This document shows, in pieces, positions 1 through 9,287 of a stretch of 64,000 nucleotides of DNA. The stretch is from Paenibacillus sp. OVF10 (GTDB lineage Bacteria > Bacillota > Bacilli > Paenibacillales > Paenibacillaceae). Positions within the stretch are counted from its first letter, which is position 1, and the number at the start of each line of letters is the position of its first letter. The position numbers and the translations under genes are program-made. Where the stretch lies: contig CP094668.1 in NCBI GenBank assembly GCA_022836915.1, forward strand, positions 3,472,001 through 3,536,000. Direction: 5' to 3'. The notes beneath the pieces were generated by a model. It did not search any database. It was given only the letters and a program-made list of their open reading frames with translations, and was not told where the DNA came from.

Positions 1-2661
1 AATGGACGGTGGTTGCAGCTTAATCCTGCATTTTGCGAGATGCTTGCATACAGTGAAGATGAACTGATCGATACTTCGGTCATACATATGATCTACGAAG
101 AAGATCTGCATATGGAGGAATTCCGCAGCAAGTTTTGGGAAATGACCCATGAAACAAGTCCGATGTACGAGACGGAGGTTCGTCTGAAACGAAAGGACGG
201 TTCGTTATTATGGGCAACCCTTAGAGCTTGCATTGTTAGGGATGAAACGAATGGTGAGCCCTTGTATTTGCTGGTACAAGCTGCTGATATTACGAAACAA
301 AAAGATGCAGAGGAAATACTCATCGTGCAACGTAAGCAATTGGAAGAGAGCAGTCGTATCTCTCGCCTGCTGGCGGAGTCTTCATTAGATCTGATTGCAA
401 TACATGATGCCGATTCTAGTCGTACATTTAAATATGTATCGAATGCATGTAAGAGCATGTTGGGCTATGAGCCAGAAGAAATTATAGGTAAGCCGGGAAC
501 ATTTGTTATCTATCCGGAGGATGTGCCTATGGTTGAAGCGTACGTGGAAGAGCAGAGAAAGGGTCTGGCTCCCAAACGGATCAATTATCGTCTTTTACAT
601 AAGGATGGATCTACGGTGTGGGCAGATACCATTACACATTATGTTTATGACAGTGCAGGTGAACTGATAGAGCTCGTCGCTGTAACCCGGGATATCACTG
701 CCAGCCAGCAACAACAGTTAAGCATGCAGGAGTACAGATCGTTATTTGACTGTAATCCCCTAGGTGTGGCTTCTCTTGATCTGGAAGGCAATCTGCTGAA
801 AGCCAATATGGGTCAGGAACAGTTGACAGGACACACCAAGGAGGAGCTGCTGAGTCGGCCTTTTGATCACCTCATTGATCCTGTGGATCTGGAGAAGACT
901 CGATATCATTTTGAGGAAACGGTGAAGGGCAATGCACAGAGCTACGAGATAGGCTTAATTCACAAAAATGGGCAGCGAATTGAAACAAATGTGATTAATG
1001 TTCCTATTATACTTGAGGACAAAGTTGTCGGGGTCTACGGGATTACCAGTGACATTACAGAGTCCAAACGTTACGTCGAGGAAATCGAGAATCTTAGTTA
1101 TGAACGGGCATTGATATTGAATGGCATGTCTGAGGGTGTTATTGGACTGGACCTTGATGGGAATCTGAACTTTGCCAATCCAGCCGCTGCGGAGATCATG
1201 AACTTCTGTCCAAGTGAAATGAATGGCAAGCCCCTTGACCAGATGATGATCCAAATGCAGAGCGAAGGCATCCCCTACCCATCCAAGGAAACACCAATTC
1301 TACAGGCTGTTCGTGAGGGACGAGGTCTGCCGCGTACCGAATCCGTATTCTGGAGACAGGATGGATCCAGTTTCCTGGCGGAGTTCCAATTGAAGCCGAT
1401 TATGGATCAGGGTAGAACCCGCGGGGCAGTGTTGGTTTTCCGTGATATGACATCTGTTAAGGACATCATACGTGCCAAGGAAGCAGCAGAGCATGCAGAC
1501 CGGGCAAAGTCTGAGTTTCTCGCCATCATGAGTCATGAGCTTCGTACGCCCTTAAACGGCATCATGGGCATGGCCCATCTGTTAATGGAAACCGAGCTGG
1601 ATGATGAACAGAAAGGTTTTGCGGAAATCATGATTGATAGCGGCGAATCCCTTTTGTACATTTTGAACGAAATTTTGGATTTCAGCAAAATCGAAGCAGG
1701 CAAAATGGATCTTGAGCGCGCACCTGTAGATATTAAGGCGATGTTGGGTGGGGTGATCGAGCTGTTTGCACTGAAGGCATCAGAGAAAAATATTGAACTT
1801 TATTATGAAGTGTCGGATCACATTCCTGAACGCATTAGAGGGGATGAGACACGAATCCGGCAGATTTTGATTAATCTGGTGGGTAATGCCGTTAAATTCA
1901 CAGAGAAGGGCCGTATTATGGTGAGCGTAGGTGCTGATTTCTCAGATGAGCATGGTCAGGATAACCTGATGTTGACCTTTAAGGTGAGAGATACAGGGAT
2001 CGGCATTCCAATAGAAAAGCAGCATCAATTGTTCCAATCCTTCTCACAGCTTGATCCGGCCATCAATCGTAAGTTTGGCGGGACAGGTCTGGGCCTTGCG
2101 ATCAGCAAAAAACTGGTGGAGTTAATGGGCGGAGCGATTGGCGTACAGAGTGAGATCGGTGAGGGGGCAGAATTCCAGTTCACCCTCGTAGTGGAGCGGT
2201 GGTTAGAGGAAAGTAATGACCCGATCGATATCACCACGAATGATGAATTGCAATTGGATCGAGCTAGTCTTGCCCATGACATCAAAATTTTGATTGCTGA
2301 GGATCAAGCGGTCAACAGTCATCTGTTGGAGGAGATGCTGCGCAAGTTTGGCGGAGTGAGTGATATCGTTGAGAATGGGGCACAGGCCGTCGATTCATTG
2401 AACAAGGTTCAATATGACCTGGTGTTTATGGATATTCAAATGCCAGTTATGGATGGGATTGAAGCGACCTGCCACATCAGACAGAGCCACCCAGACATAC
2501 CGGTTATTGCAGCGATTACAGCTTTTGCAGGCGCCGGTGACCGTGAGGAGTGTCTGAAATGCGGGATGCAGGACTTTATCAGCAAACCGTTTCATTCCAC
2601 GGAGATTAGCCGCGTACTGAATACATGGGTTCCATATATTCGCTCTCAAAGGGTAACGTAA
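1..2661 (+). CDS. Hybrid PAS sensor histidine kinase (5' partial)
   Basis: The frame is open at base 1, so the N-terminus lies outside the window; 886 residues are visible. Four PAS-like segments (about residues 1-95, 115-235, 240-355, 365-490) precede a HisKA domain with H-box SHELRTPLNG (acceptor His at fragment residue 512). The ATPase domain shows N-box NLVGNAVKF, G1 DTGIG and G2 GGTGLGLA. A C-terminal receiver domain carries the acceptor Asp in FMDIQMPVMDG (residue 811) and the conserved Lys in SKPF. No membrane segment appears in the visible part. By family knowledge it autophosphorylates on His and passes phosphate to its own receiver; a separate Hpt protein would be needed to relay further and none is nearby. 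The signal is unknown. A hairpin follows the stop directly, so it is the last gene of its unit. Confidence 0.93.
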   Translation, partial: NGRWLQLNPAFCEMLAYSEDELIDTSVIHMIYEEDLHMEEFRSKFWEMTHETSPMYETEVRLKRKDGSLLWATLRACIVRDETNGEPLYLLVQAADITKQKDAEEILIVQRKQLEESSRISRLLAESSLDLIAIHDADSSRTFKYVSNACKSMLGYEPEEIIGKPGTFVIYPEDVPMVEAYVEEQRKGLAPKRINYRLLHKDGSTVWADTITHYVYDSAGELIELVAVTRDITASQQQQLSMQEYRSLFDCNPLGVASLDLEGNLLKANMGQEQLTGHTKEELLSRPFDHLIDPVDLEKTRYHFEETVKGNAQSYEIGLIHKNGQRIETNVINVPIILEDKVVGVYGITSDITESKRYVEEIENLSYERALILNGMSEGVIGLDLDGNLNFANPAAAEIMNFCPSEMNGKPLDQMMIQMQSEGIPYPSKETPILQAVREGRGLPRTESVFWRQDGSSFLAEFQLKPIMDQGRTRGAVLVFRDMTSVKDIIRAKEAAEHADRAKSEFLAIMSHELRTPLNGIMGMAHLLMETELDDEQKGFAEIMIDSGESLLYILNEILDFSKIEAGKMDLERAPVDIKAMLGGVIELFALKASEKNIELYYEVSDHIPERIRGDETRIRQILINLVGNAVKFTEKGRIMVSVGADFSDEHGQDNLMLTFKVRDTGIGIPIEKQHQLFQSFSQLDPAINRKFGGTGLGLAISKKLVELMGGAIGVQSEIGEGAEFQFTLVVERWLEESNDPIDITTNDELQLDRASLAHDIKILIAEDQAVNSHLLEEMLRKFGGVSDIVENGAQAVDSLNKVQYDLVFMDIQMPVMDGIEATCHIRQSHPDIPVIAAITAFAGAGDREECLKCGMQDFISKPFHSTEISRVLNTWVPYIRSQRVT

Positions 2662-2667
2662 CGAAAA

Positions 2668-2704
2668 AATAACCTGCGCCTTGAAATTCAAGGTACAGGT
2701 TATT
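2668..2704. terminator. Rho-independent terminator, probably bidirectional
   Basis: An inverted repeat of 18 bases with two mismatches (arms AATAACCTG...TTGAA and TTCAAGG...GGTTATT) lies between the convergent kinase and KhtT-like genes, with A- and T-rich flanks on both sides. Confidence 0.7.
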
Positions 2705-2743
2705 CTGTCATTTACTCAAATTAGTTGGCACCGACAACAAAAA

Positions 2744-2956
2744 TCAGGACCAGCCTCCGATTAAACCGGAGAGAGTCACACATTCGTCATCTTCCAAATC
2801 TGCAATCAGAGTGAGTTCTTCGTTGTCTTGTGGATCAACGGAGAATAATTCACGGCGTCCGTCCTCATGCACAATAATGACTAACTGATGGCCGCCCTTT
2901 GTATCAAACTGGTACTTAACTCCGATACCAGGTAGTGGGCATTCGCGGATATTCAT
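2744..2956 (-). CDS. Orphan KhtT-type N-terminal domain protein (about 70 aa)
   Basis: The start MNIRECPLPGIG and the following GGHQLVIIVHEDGRRE match the N-terminal domain of the KhtT/YhaT regulatory subunit of K+/H+ antiporters. Family members are about 160 residues and end in a ligand-binding TrkA_C domain; this one stops at residue 70 right after the LSGLIGG turn, so TrkA_C is missing, and no antiporter membrane subunit (KhtU) is adjacent. I chose the ATG at 2956 rather than the upstream GTG because GAGGTG sits nine bases before it. Downstream is a terminator with no continuation of the family in any frame that I can see. It is either a remnant or a stand-alone short form; function unproven. 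Confidence 0.6.
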   Translation of the reverse strand: MNIRECPLPGIGVKYQFDTKGGHQLVIIVHEDGRRELFSVDPQDNEELTLIADLEDDECVTLSGLIGGWS

Positions 2957-3024
2957 GAAACCTGTCACCTCTTTAGCTTTGCTTAATAAAAAATTAACCG
3001 TTCACACAGTACGGATGTATTCTA

Positions 3025-3827
3025 CTATCCATAACACCGTTTGGCAAGCCACAAATAAAATTGGTGTGAAGAATTAATTTTTTCCGCGATGTGATCTTGC
3101 ACTATGGCGCTGTCTGGCCCGTCTGCGACGAACAAAAACCAAATGAGCAGAGCGGCGATTAATAATAGACCAATGACTGCAATTATGATGATATTCCGGA
3201 TATTGGGAACCTGTACAGTCAGATCCAGTTTATTCATCTGGAGGGGTGAAACGTGCCAAATGAGCGTTTTTCCGCCATCCTCCACCTGATCTGCATTGGA
3301 ATCGGCTGCCTTGATGGGTAAAGACAACTTAAAGTCAAAGTTAACATCTTTTAACAAGAGGTTTTTAAGAAAGCTAGGCACCTTGTTAATTTGATTTTTG
3401 ATCTCACCATCGGGCATGGACTCCATGAGATCGGCTTCTGCTGTAATGTGCATCTTTGAAGTGAAGAAGCCGGGGAAGTTGATTGTTCAACCATGATCCC
3501 TTGTGGTAACTTGGACGTATCAAAGCTGGTTTTATTGCTTTTTTCATAATGGGTGGTCGCTGTGAGCTGCTTCTGATCTCCCTGTTCCGAAACCTCTGCC
3601 TGGAAGTTATTTCGATTCAATGCATCTGCGATCAGAGGCATAAGATTGTCTTGTCCAATTTTTCCAAGAGCGGAGTTCTTTACGTTGAGATTGAGATCCA
3701 GATCCGTTGATCCATCCATATTCACCGTTAGATGGGCTTCTCCATCAGCACAGGCGGATAAAATACATAACATAAGGGCTAATAAAACAGTAAGAAATAA
3801 CTGACGTAAGGGGATGCGAGTTGACAT
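3025..3827 (-). CDS. Membrane-anchored lipoprotein, LppM/DUF3153-like, frame-interrupted
   Basis: Starts at MSTRIP, followed by a hydrophobic stretch and lipobox ILSAC, so a lipid-anchored surface protein is expected. The body contains beta-rich segments (AHLTVNMDGSTDLDLNLNV) typical of LppM-type proteins, and near the C-terminus there is one clear transmembrane segment (IIIIAVIGLLLIAALLIWFL). The coding frame shifts once near 3472-3475 (a C run on the coding strand); restoring one base joins EQSTSP to GFFTSKMHITAEA and gives about 267 residues. This looks like a sequence error. The role is unknown; both a lipid anchor and a C-terminal helix are as in LppM-like proteins. The upstream region faces the 30-aa peptide gene. 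Confidence 0.6.
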
Positions 3828-4076
3828 GTCTTTCAACCTTTCTGCGTAAAAATCCAAATTCCATTTCATAGAAGTATAGTATACACCGTAAGCATGGCGG
3901 ATGAAACTTTGAACCGTGCAATGAGGTACGTATGATTTAGTGTGATCGGGGAAATAATCCATTTATTAAAATTAAAGATTTCGTATTTTTGTCAATGTTC
4001 GGTCAATTCAAACGGCGCTTCACCGTGTACACTAGTAGTAGTGTGATGAATATACGGAAGCAGGGAGGTTACATTC

Positions 4077-4169
4077 ATGACATATATCATTATTATGGCC
4101 GTTATTATGGTCGTGGGCATGGTCGGAATGGGCTGGTTCTATCAGATTATGGATAAAGACCAAAGCTAG
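4077..4169 (+). CDS. Small membrane peptide, 30 aa
   Basis: ATG at 4077 follows a strong site (CAGGGAGG, about 8 bases upstream) and runs to TAG at 4169. The peptide MTYIIIMAVIMVVGMVGMGW is a single hydrophobic helix, followed by FYQIMDKDQS. It is bounded by its own terminator hairpin, so it appears to be a monocistronic gene. No family recognised. The upstream dyad ACACTA-N4-TAGTGT (4029-4044) could be an operator. Confidence 0.65.
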   Translation: MTYIIIMAVIMVVGMVGMGWFYQIMDKDQS

Positions 4170-4203
4170 TAATCTTTAAATGTGAAAAGAAGAGAGACAA
4201 CCT

Positions 4204-4237
4204 ATAAGCTGGCTTCGCTAACGCGAGGCGGGCTTAT
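4204..4237 (+). terminator. Hairpin terminator after the 30-aa peptide gene
   Basis: Arms ATAAGCTGGCTTCGC and GCGAGGCGGGCTTAT with a TAAC loop; the T run after it is short. Confidence 0.6.
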
Positions 4238-4432
4238 TTGTGTGGGGAAAAATTTTGAGGCACTGACCTTACATAAGTACGTAATATTTGTAACCATTCA
4301 TGTTGCACAATTTGACCGATGGACAAATATTTTTCGTAAAGATGGGATTTTTTAGCTGCTCTTTTGTATAATAGGGGTAGTTTAACTCGGGATACTCCCG
4401 AAATTCTGCCAAACAGGAAAGGGTGTACATAA

Positions 4433-6127
4433 ATGAAATTTAGTGAGTATACGTATACACGTCCGAATCTGGAGCACATCAAGACATCTTTCCGTGAGCT
4501 GTTGAGCGGTTTTGAAGCTGCGGCAACGGTTGAAGAACAGAGTGGGTTCATGGATCAGATTAACGCGCTGCGCAGTGATTTTGAGACACAAGCCCAATTG
4601 GTCTACATCCGTCATTCCATTGATACCAATGATGAGTTTTACAAGGCGGAGAACGAATTTCTGGATGAGAATGCACCCATTGTGCAGGAATATATTACGG
4701 ATTTTTACCGTGCACTGGTTAACTCCAAATTCCGCAATGAGTTGGAACAAAAATGGGGTTCACAGCTGTTCCAACTGGCGGATCTTTCACTGAAAACATT
4801 CAGCCCGGAAATTATTGAAGAACTCCAGAAGGAGAACAAACTTTCCACAGAATACAATCAATTGATCGCATCCGCCAAAATTCCGTTCGAAGGTGAAGAG
4901 CGTACGTTGCCACAGCTTCATCCATTTGAACTGTCCACGGATCGTTCCATGCGGGAGCGTGCTTCGGAAGCCAGATATACGTTCATGGCTGAGCATGAGG
5001 CTGAATTCGATCGTATTTACGACGAACTGGTTAAAGTACGTACACAGATCGCGAAGAAACTGGGATATCCAAGCTATGTGGAACTCGGCTATGACCGTAT
5101 GAACCGTACGGATTACAATGCCGAGATGGTAGCCAACTTCCGTGCACAAGTTCGTGATTATATCGTGCCTGTAGCGACCAAGCTCAGAGAGCGCCAGCGT
5201 AATCGGATTGATGTGGAGACGTTGTATTATTACGATCAGGGCTTCAGCTTCAAGACGGGTAACCCGACACCTAAGGGTGACGCGGACTGGATTATCGATA
5301 ATGGTAAAAAAATGTACGCTGAATTATCACCAGAGACGGATGCCTTTTTCCAAATGATGACCGAAAACGAGCTTATGGATCTGGTAAGCAAAAAAGGTAA
5401 ACAGGGCGGCGGATATTGTACGTTCCTGAACGATTACAAAGTGCCGTTTATCTTCTCCAACTTCAACGGTACATCCGGTGATATTGATGTATTGACACAT
5501 GAAGCAGGTCATGCTTTCCAAGTGTATGAGAGCCGTGATTTTGCAGTGCCTGAATACAACTGGCCGACATATGAATCGGCTGAAATTCATTCCATGAGTA
5601 TGGAGTTCTTCACATGGCCGTGGATGCAGTTGTTCTTCAAGGAAGATACGGACAAGTACAAGTTTGATCACCTGTCTTCCGGTCTGTTGTTCATTCCGTA
5701 TGGCGTAGCCGTGGATGAATTCCAGCATTTTGTGTATGCGAACCCGGATGCAACACCAACGGAGCGTAAGCAGGCATGGCGCAACATTGAGAAGACCTAT
5801 CTGCCACACATCAATTACAAAGATAATGCGTATCTGGAGCAGGGTGGTTTCTGGCATAAGCAAGGTCACATTTTCTCATCGCCGTTCTACTACATTGACT
5901 ACACGTTGGCACAAATCTGTGCATTCCAGTTCTGGAAACGCAGCAATGAGGACATGAAGTCCGCATGGGCCGACTATCTGACATTGTGCAAAGCGGGAGG
6001 AAGCCTGTCCTTCACCGGATTGGTCGAACTGGCTGGATTGAACTCTCCATTCGAGGATGGCTGTGTATCCTCCGTAATTGGCGATATTGAGGCATGGCTT
6101 GACGGCGTGAACGATAAGGCGCTGTAA
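4433..6127 (+). CDS. M3 family oligoendopeptidase
   Basis: 564 residues, the usual size of the shorter PepF-like M3B clade. The zinc motif HEAGH is at residues 356-360, and the third ligand region is in YESAEIHSMSMEFF just after it. Members cleave short peptides in the cytosol; there is no signal peptide. GGAAAGGGTG precedes the ATG. It is flanked by terminators on both sides (4204-4237 and 6205-6246), so it is a single-gene unit. The reading frame is intact over 1.7 kb. Confidence 0.93.
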   Translation: MKFSEYTYTRPNLEHIKTSFRELLSGFEAAATVEEQSGFMDQINALRSDFETQAQLVYIRHSIDTNDEFYKAENEFLDENAPIVQEYITDFYRALVNSKFRNELEQKWGSQLFQLADLSLKTFSPEIIEELQKENKLSTEYNQLIASAKIPFEGEERTLPQLHPFELSTDRSMRERASEARYTFMAEHEAEFDRIYDELVKVRTQIAKKLGYPSYVELGYDRMNRTDYNAEMVANFRAQVRDYIVPVATKLRERQRNRIDVETLYYYDQGFSFKTGNPTPKGDADWIIDNGKKMYAELSPETDAFFQMMTENELMDLVSKKGKQGGGYCTFLNDYKVPFIFSNFNGTSGDIDVLTHEAGHAFQVYESRDFAVPEYNWPTYESAEIHSMSMEFFTWPWMQLFFKEDTDKYKFDHLSSGLLFIPYGVAVDEFQHFVYANPDATPTERKQAWRNIEKTYLPHINYKDNAYLEQGGFWHKQGHIFSSPFYYIDYTLAQICAFQFWKRSNEDMKSAWADYLTLCKAGGSLSFTGLVELAGLNSPFEDGCVSSVIGDIEAWLDGVNDKAL

Positions 6128-6204
6128 GCCTTCGTAAGGATGCTTTTAGTGAAAGTACCTTCGGTAAGGTATAAGCAGTGGATAAAGCTTTAAGATAGAT
6201 ACTT

Positions 6205-6246
6205 AAGACGGCTTGGAGACCTTCGGGTGTCTGGGTCGTCTTTTTC
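6205..6246 (+). terminator. Rho-independent terminator of the M3 peptidase gene
   Basis: Arms AAGACGGCTTGGAGACC and GGTGTCTGGGTCGTCTT around a TTCG loop, followed by a T run. Confidence 0.85.
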
Positions 6247-6313
6247 ATTATGGGTAAAAATCAACCTCAAGTGTAACATTTATCGGACTCATTGTGATTT
6301 ATTTCACTATATC

Positions 6314-6327
6314 TGAAAACGGATTCA
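6314..6327 (+). promoter_or_regulatory. cre-like site upstream of the alcohol dehydrogenase
   Basis: TGAAAACGGATTCA matches the CcpA cre consensus (TGWAANCGNTNWCA) at all but one position. It sits 47-60 bases before the dehydrogenase ATG, a plausible position for catabolite control of a fermentation gene. Inference only. Confidence 0.35.
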
Positions 6328-6373
6328 GTTACAATGGAGATAGTAAATCAGGGGTTACAGGAGGCTGGTTCAA

Positions 6374-7525
6374 ATGGCAACACATGCATATTATGTTCCG
6401 CCCGTGAACTTGATGGGTAGAGGATGTTTACAAGAAGCAGGTCAGATGATTGAACAGATGGGTATCTGCAAAGCGCTGGTTGTAAGTGATCGTCAATTGA
6501 TTACTTCAGGCGTTGCTGAACAGGTACTGTCTACATTACGAAAAGCTGGGTTAGACTATGTTGTATATGATGAGGTTCAGCCTAATCCAACATGTCAGAA
6601 TGTACATGACGGACTTCGAGTATTCCAGGATCATGGCTGTGACGCCATTATATCGATAGGTGGAGGTTCACCGCAGGATGCTGCCAAAGGAATTGGCATT
6701 GTAGCTACGAACGGTGGGCATATCCGTGAATATGAAGGATTGCATCAATCGAAACATAAGTCCGTGCCACTTGTGGCTGTTAACACAACGGCTGGCACAT
6801 CGAGCGAGGTGACAATTAACTACGTGATTACAGATGAGGAACGTAAAGTGAAGATGGTGATGGTGGACCGCAATAGTCTGGTCTCCCTGTCGGTTAATGA
6901 TCCGGAGCTGATGCTCAGCAAACCTGCAAGTCTCACAGCGGCCACAGGAATGGATGCGTTGACACATGCCGTAGAAGCGATGGTTACACCGGGTGGATTT
7001 ACAGTGACAAGTGCGACAGCTGCAGCAGCTGTTGAACTGATCTTTGAATATTTGCCTAGAGCCGTGAGAGACGGCAGTGATCTGGAAGCGCGGGAACATA
7101 TGACGTATGCGTGTTTCCTTGGCGGGATTGCTTTTAATAATGCGGGCCTGGGATATGTCCATGCGATGGCGCATCAACTGGGAGGCGTATATGATCTGCC
7201 GCACGGTGTATGTAACGCAATGTTACTCCCCTATGTGGAAGAGTTGAACGCCAAGCATGTACCTGGAAAATTCCGTCATATTGCAAAAGCGATTGGTATG
7301 GATGTGAAGGGTAGAAGTGATGAAGAGTGTTCGGATTACGTCATTGAGGCCATCCGTCAGCTCTCGAAGGAAGTAGGCATTCCTGAGAAACTGTCTGAAC
7401 TAGGTGTAAAAGATCCCGATGTGGAACTGCTTGCCGATAACGCGATGAAAGATGCTTGTGCACCAGGCAATCCCTATCAACCGTCCAAGGATGAAGTGAT
7501 GGAGCTGTTCCGCAAAATTATATAG
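6374..7525 (+). CDS. Iron-containing alcohol dehydrogenase
   Basis: 383 residues, standard for group III (iron-dependent) alcohol dehydrogenases. It shows the NAD-binding GGGSPQDAAKG loop and the metal ligands: Asp194 and His198 in GMDALTHAVEA, then His in HAMAHQ and in DLPHGV. These enzymes interconvert alcohols and aldehydes or ketones with NAD(P)H in the cytosol; the substrate cannot be read from sequence (ethanol, butanol, 1,3-propanediol and lactaldehyde all have relatives). CAGGAGGCTGG precedes the ATG. It is monocistronic, with a terminator downstream. Confidence 0.92.
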   Translation: MATHAYYVPPVNLMGRGCLQEAGQMIEQMGICKALVVSDRQLITSGVAEQVLSTLRKAGLDYVVYDEVQPNPTCQNVHDGLRVFQDHGCDAIISIGGGSPQDAAKGIGIVATNGGHIREYEGLHQSKHKSVPLVAVNTTAGTSSEVTINYVITDEERKVKMVMVDRNSLVSLSVNDPELMLSKPASLTAATGMDALTHAVEAMVTPGGFTVTSATAAAAVELIFEYLPRAVRDGSDLEAREHMTYACFLGGIAFNNAGLGYVHAMAHQLGGVYDLPHGVCNAMLLPYVEELNAKHVPGKFRHIAKAIGMDVKGRSDEECSDYVIEAIRQLSKEVGIPEKLSELGVKDPDVELLADNAMKDACAPGNPYQPSKDEVMELFRKII

Positions 7526-7607
7526 ACTGATTCAGAAACGGATACACCAAAGTACGATCCTGTTGAAGCTAGAGCATCATGGACCAAGCAGGGGCCAAAA
7601 AATAACA

Positions 7608-7645
7608 GACAAAATGAGCCGGGATCGAAAGTCGGCTTTTTTGTC
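7608..7645 (+). terminator. Rho-independent terminator of the alcohol dehydrogenase gene
   Basis: GACAAAATGAGCCG pairs with CGGCTTTTTTGTC around a short loop, with the T run inside the outer arm. Confidence 0.75.
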
Positions 7646-8090
7646 ATGTGAACTCATGATTTTTACTTATTTTTCCACTTAATGATTACACAAAAACTAA
7701 AGGATTTTGATTCCCTTTTATCGAATACAATGTTTAATAACAAGGCACTAAGGAGGAGTAATACCTACCTGAATTTCTGTCGATGTTTTCCAGCAAGATT
7801 CCCCAGTCCGTTTCGTGTTTAATGTTAAATAGGAGTAGTCTATTTCATTGTTCACGAGCTACACCTTAAGTTCTGCATCTAACATTCACCTCTGTAAGAC
7901 AGTCAAGCAATTCTACACCAGCATCATCTCTATTTCAGGCTTTACAATCCAGAAGTTCAACTGCAATAAGATTCATCCAGTTACACATCTGTACAGCATG
8001 CTCCTAATCAAGACAACAGTGTCCACACAACAGAATATCGATTATGGGCTCTGAAAAGAATCAGAACGAATGCACGTGGAGGAGGCTGTA
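7646..8090 (+). other. Long non-coding leader upstream of glgC
   Basis: About 445 bases between the dehydrogenase terminator and glgC hold no convincing gene. An AGGAGG at 7751-7756 looks like a ribosome site but has no ATG, GTG or TTG at suitable spacing; a CTG at 7769 would open a 17-codon frame. Bases 7850-8050 are pyrimidine-rich on this strand, and a frame of 68 codons there lacks a ribosome site and any family resemblance. It probably holds the glg promoter and a long 5' leader. Confidence 0.4.
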
Positions 8091-9261
8091 ATGATGGCGA
8101 AAAAGAAGTTGTAGCGATGCTACTTGCCGGAGGGCAAGGTAAGAGGTTAAAAGGATTGACCAAATCACTGGCTAAGCCAGCTGTATATTTTGGGGCACGT
8201 ACCGAATCATTGATTTTCCGCTGAGTAACTGCTCTAATTCTGGTATTGATACAGTGGGTGTATTAACTCAATATGAACCACTTGTCTTACATTCCTATAT
8301 TGGCATTGGCAGTGACTGGGATCTGGATCGGAAAAACGGCGGGGTATATGTACTTCCTCCACATGAACGTGAAGACGGTAGCAACTGGTACCGGGGTACA
8401 GCGGATGCGATCTTCCGCAACCTGAACTTTATTGAACAATTCGATCCTGAGCATGTGCTCATTCTGTCAGGGGATCATATCTATAAGATGGACTATGAAA
8501 AAATGCTCCAGTATCACAAAGAAAAAGATGCGGATTGCACCATATCGGTCATCGATGTCTCATTGGAAGAAGCCAGCCGGTTCGGGGTGCTGAACACCAA
8601 CGATGACTATAGCATCTATGAATTTGAAGAAAAACCTCCTGAGCCCAAGAGCACACTAGCTTCCATGGGTATCTATCTCTTCAAGTGGGATGTACTGAAA
8701 CGTTTCCTGATCCAGGATGAACAACAGGCATCCACCTCCTATGATTTTGGTAAAGATATTATTCCTTTATTGCTTGAAAATGAAAAATCCTTATATGCAT
8801 ATCCATTCGAAGGTTATTGGAAAGACGTAGGTACCATTCGCAGTCTGTGGGAATCCAATATGGACCTGTTGGACGAAGACACACCATTTAATCTGAATGA
8901 TCCGGACTGGCGCATTTTTACACGTAATCCGAACCAACCTGCACAATACATCTCACCTTCGGGCAAGGTACGGAATTGTATTATTAGTGAAGGCACTGTA
9001 GTGCATGGTGAGGTCAACCATTCTGTTCTGTTCTACGGAATTGAAGTTGGTGAGAACAGTGCTGTCATCGATTCGGTGATCATGCCAAAAGTGAAAATCG
9101 GGCAAAATGTGCGCATTTACCGAGCTATTATCGCAGAAGGATTGGTTATTCCTGATGGAACACAGATTTCGCCTGCACCGGGAGATGAGAGTGATATATT
9201 GCTCGTGGATCAGGAAGAATTGGAACGTCAGCTTCGCCAAGAAATAACCAGCAAGGCCTAA
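8091..9261 (+). CDS. glgC: Glucose-1-phosphate adenylyltransferase, frame-interrupted
   Basis: Makes ADP-glucose from ATP and glucose-1-phosphate, the committed step of bacterial glycogen synthesis. The signature [22 protein letters not shown] is near the start and GSDWDLDR with HEREDG follows; the C-terminal part is a left-handed beta-helix. Two frame changes occur at the start: one missing base near 8100-8108 (joins MAKK to [10 protein letters not shown]) and one missing G near 8192-8196 (joins AVYFGG to [11 protein letters not shown]). With both restored the protein is about 390 residues, the normal length, so I read them as sequence errors. GGAGGAGG precedes ATG 8091 and ATG 8094; either could be the start. 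glgD follows 26 bases downstream. Confidence 0.88.
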
Positions 9262-9287
9262 TTGAAGTTAAAAGGACGGTGCATGCG

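Noticed and set aside
7848..8054. 68-codon open frame upstream of glgC
   Set aside because: No ribosome site, odd composition, no family resemblance; lies in the likely leader.
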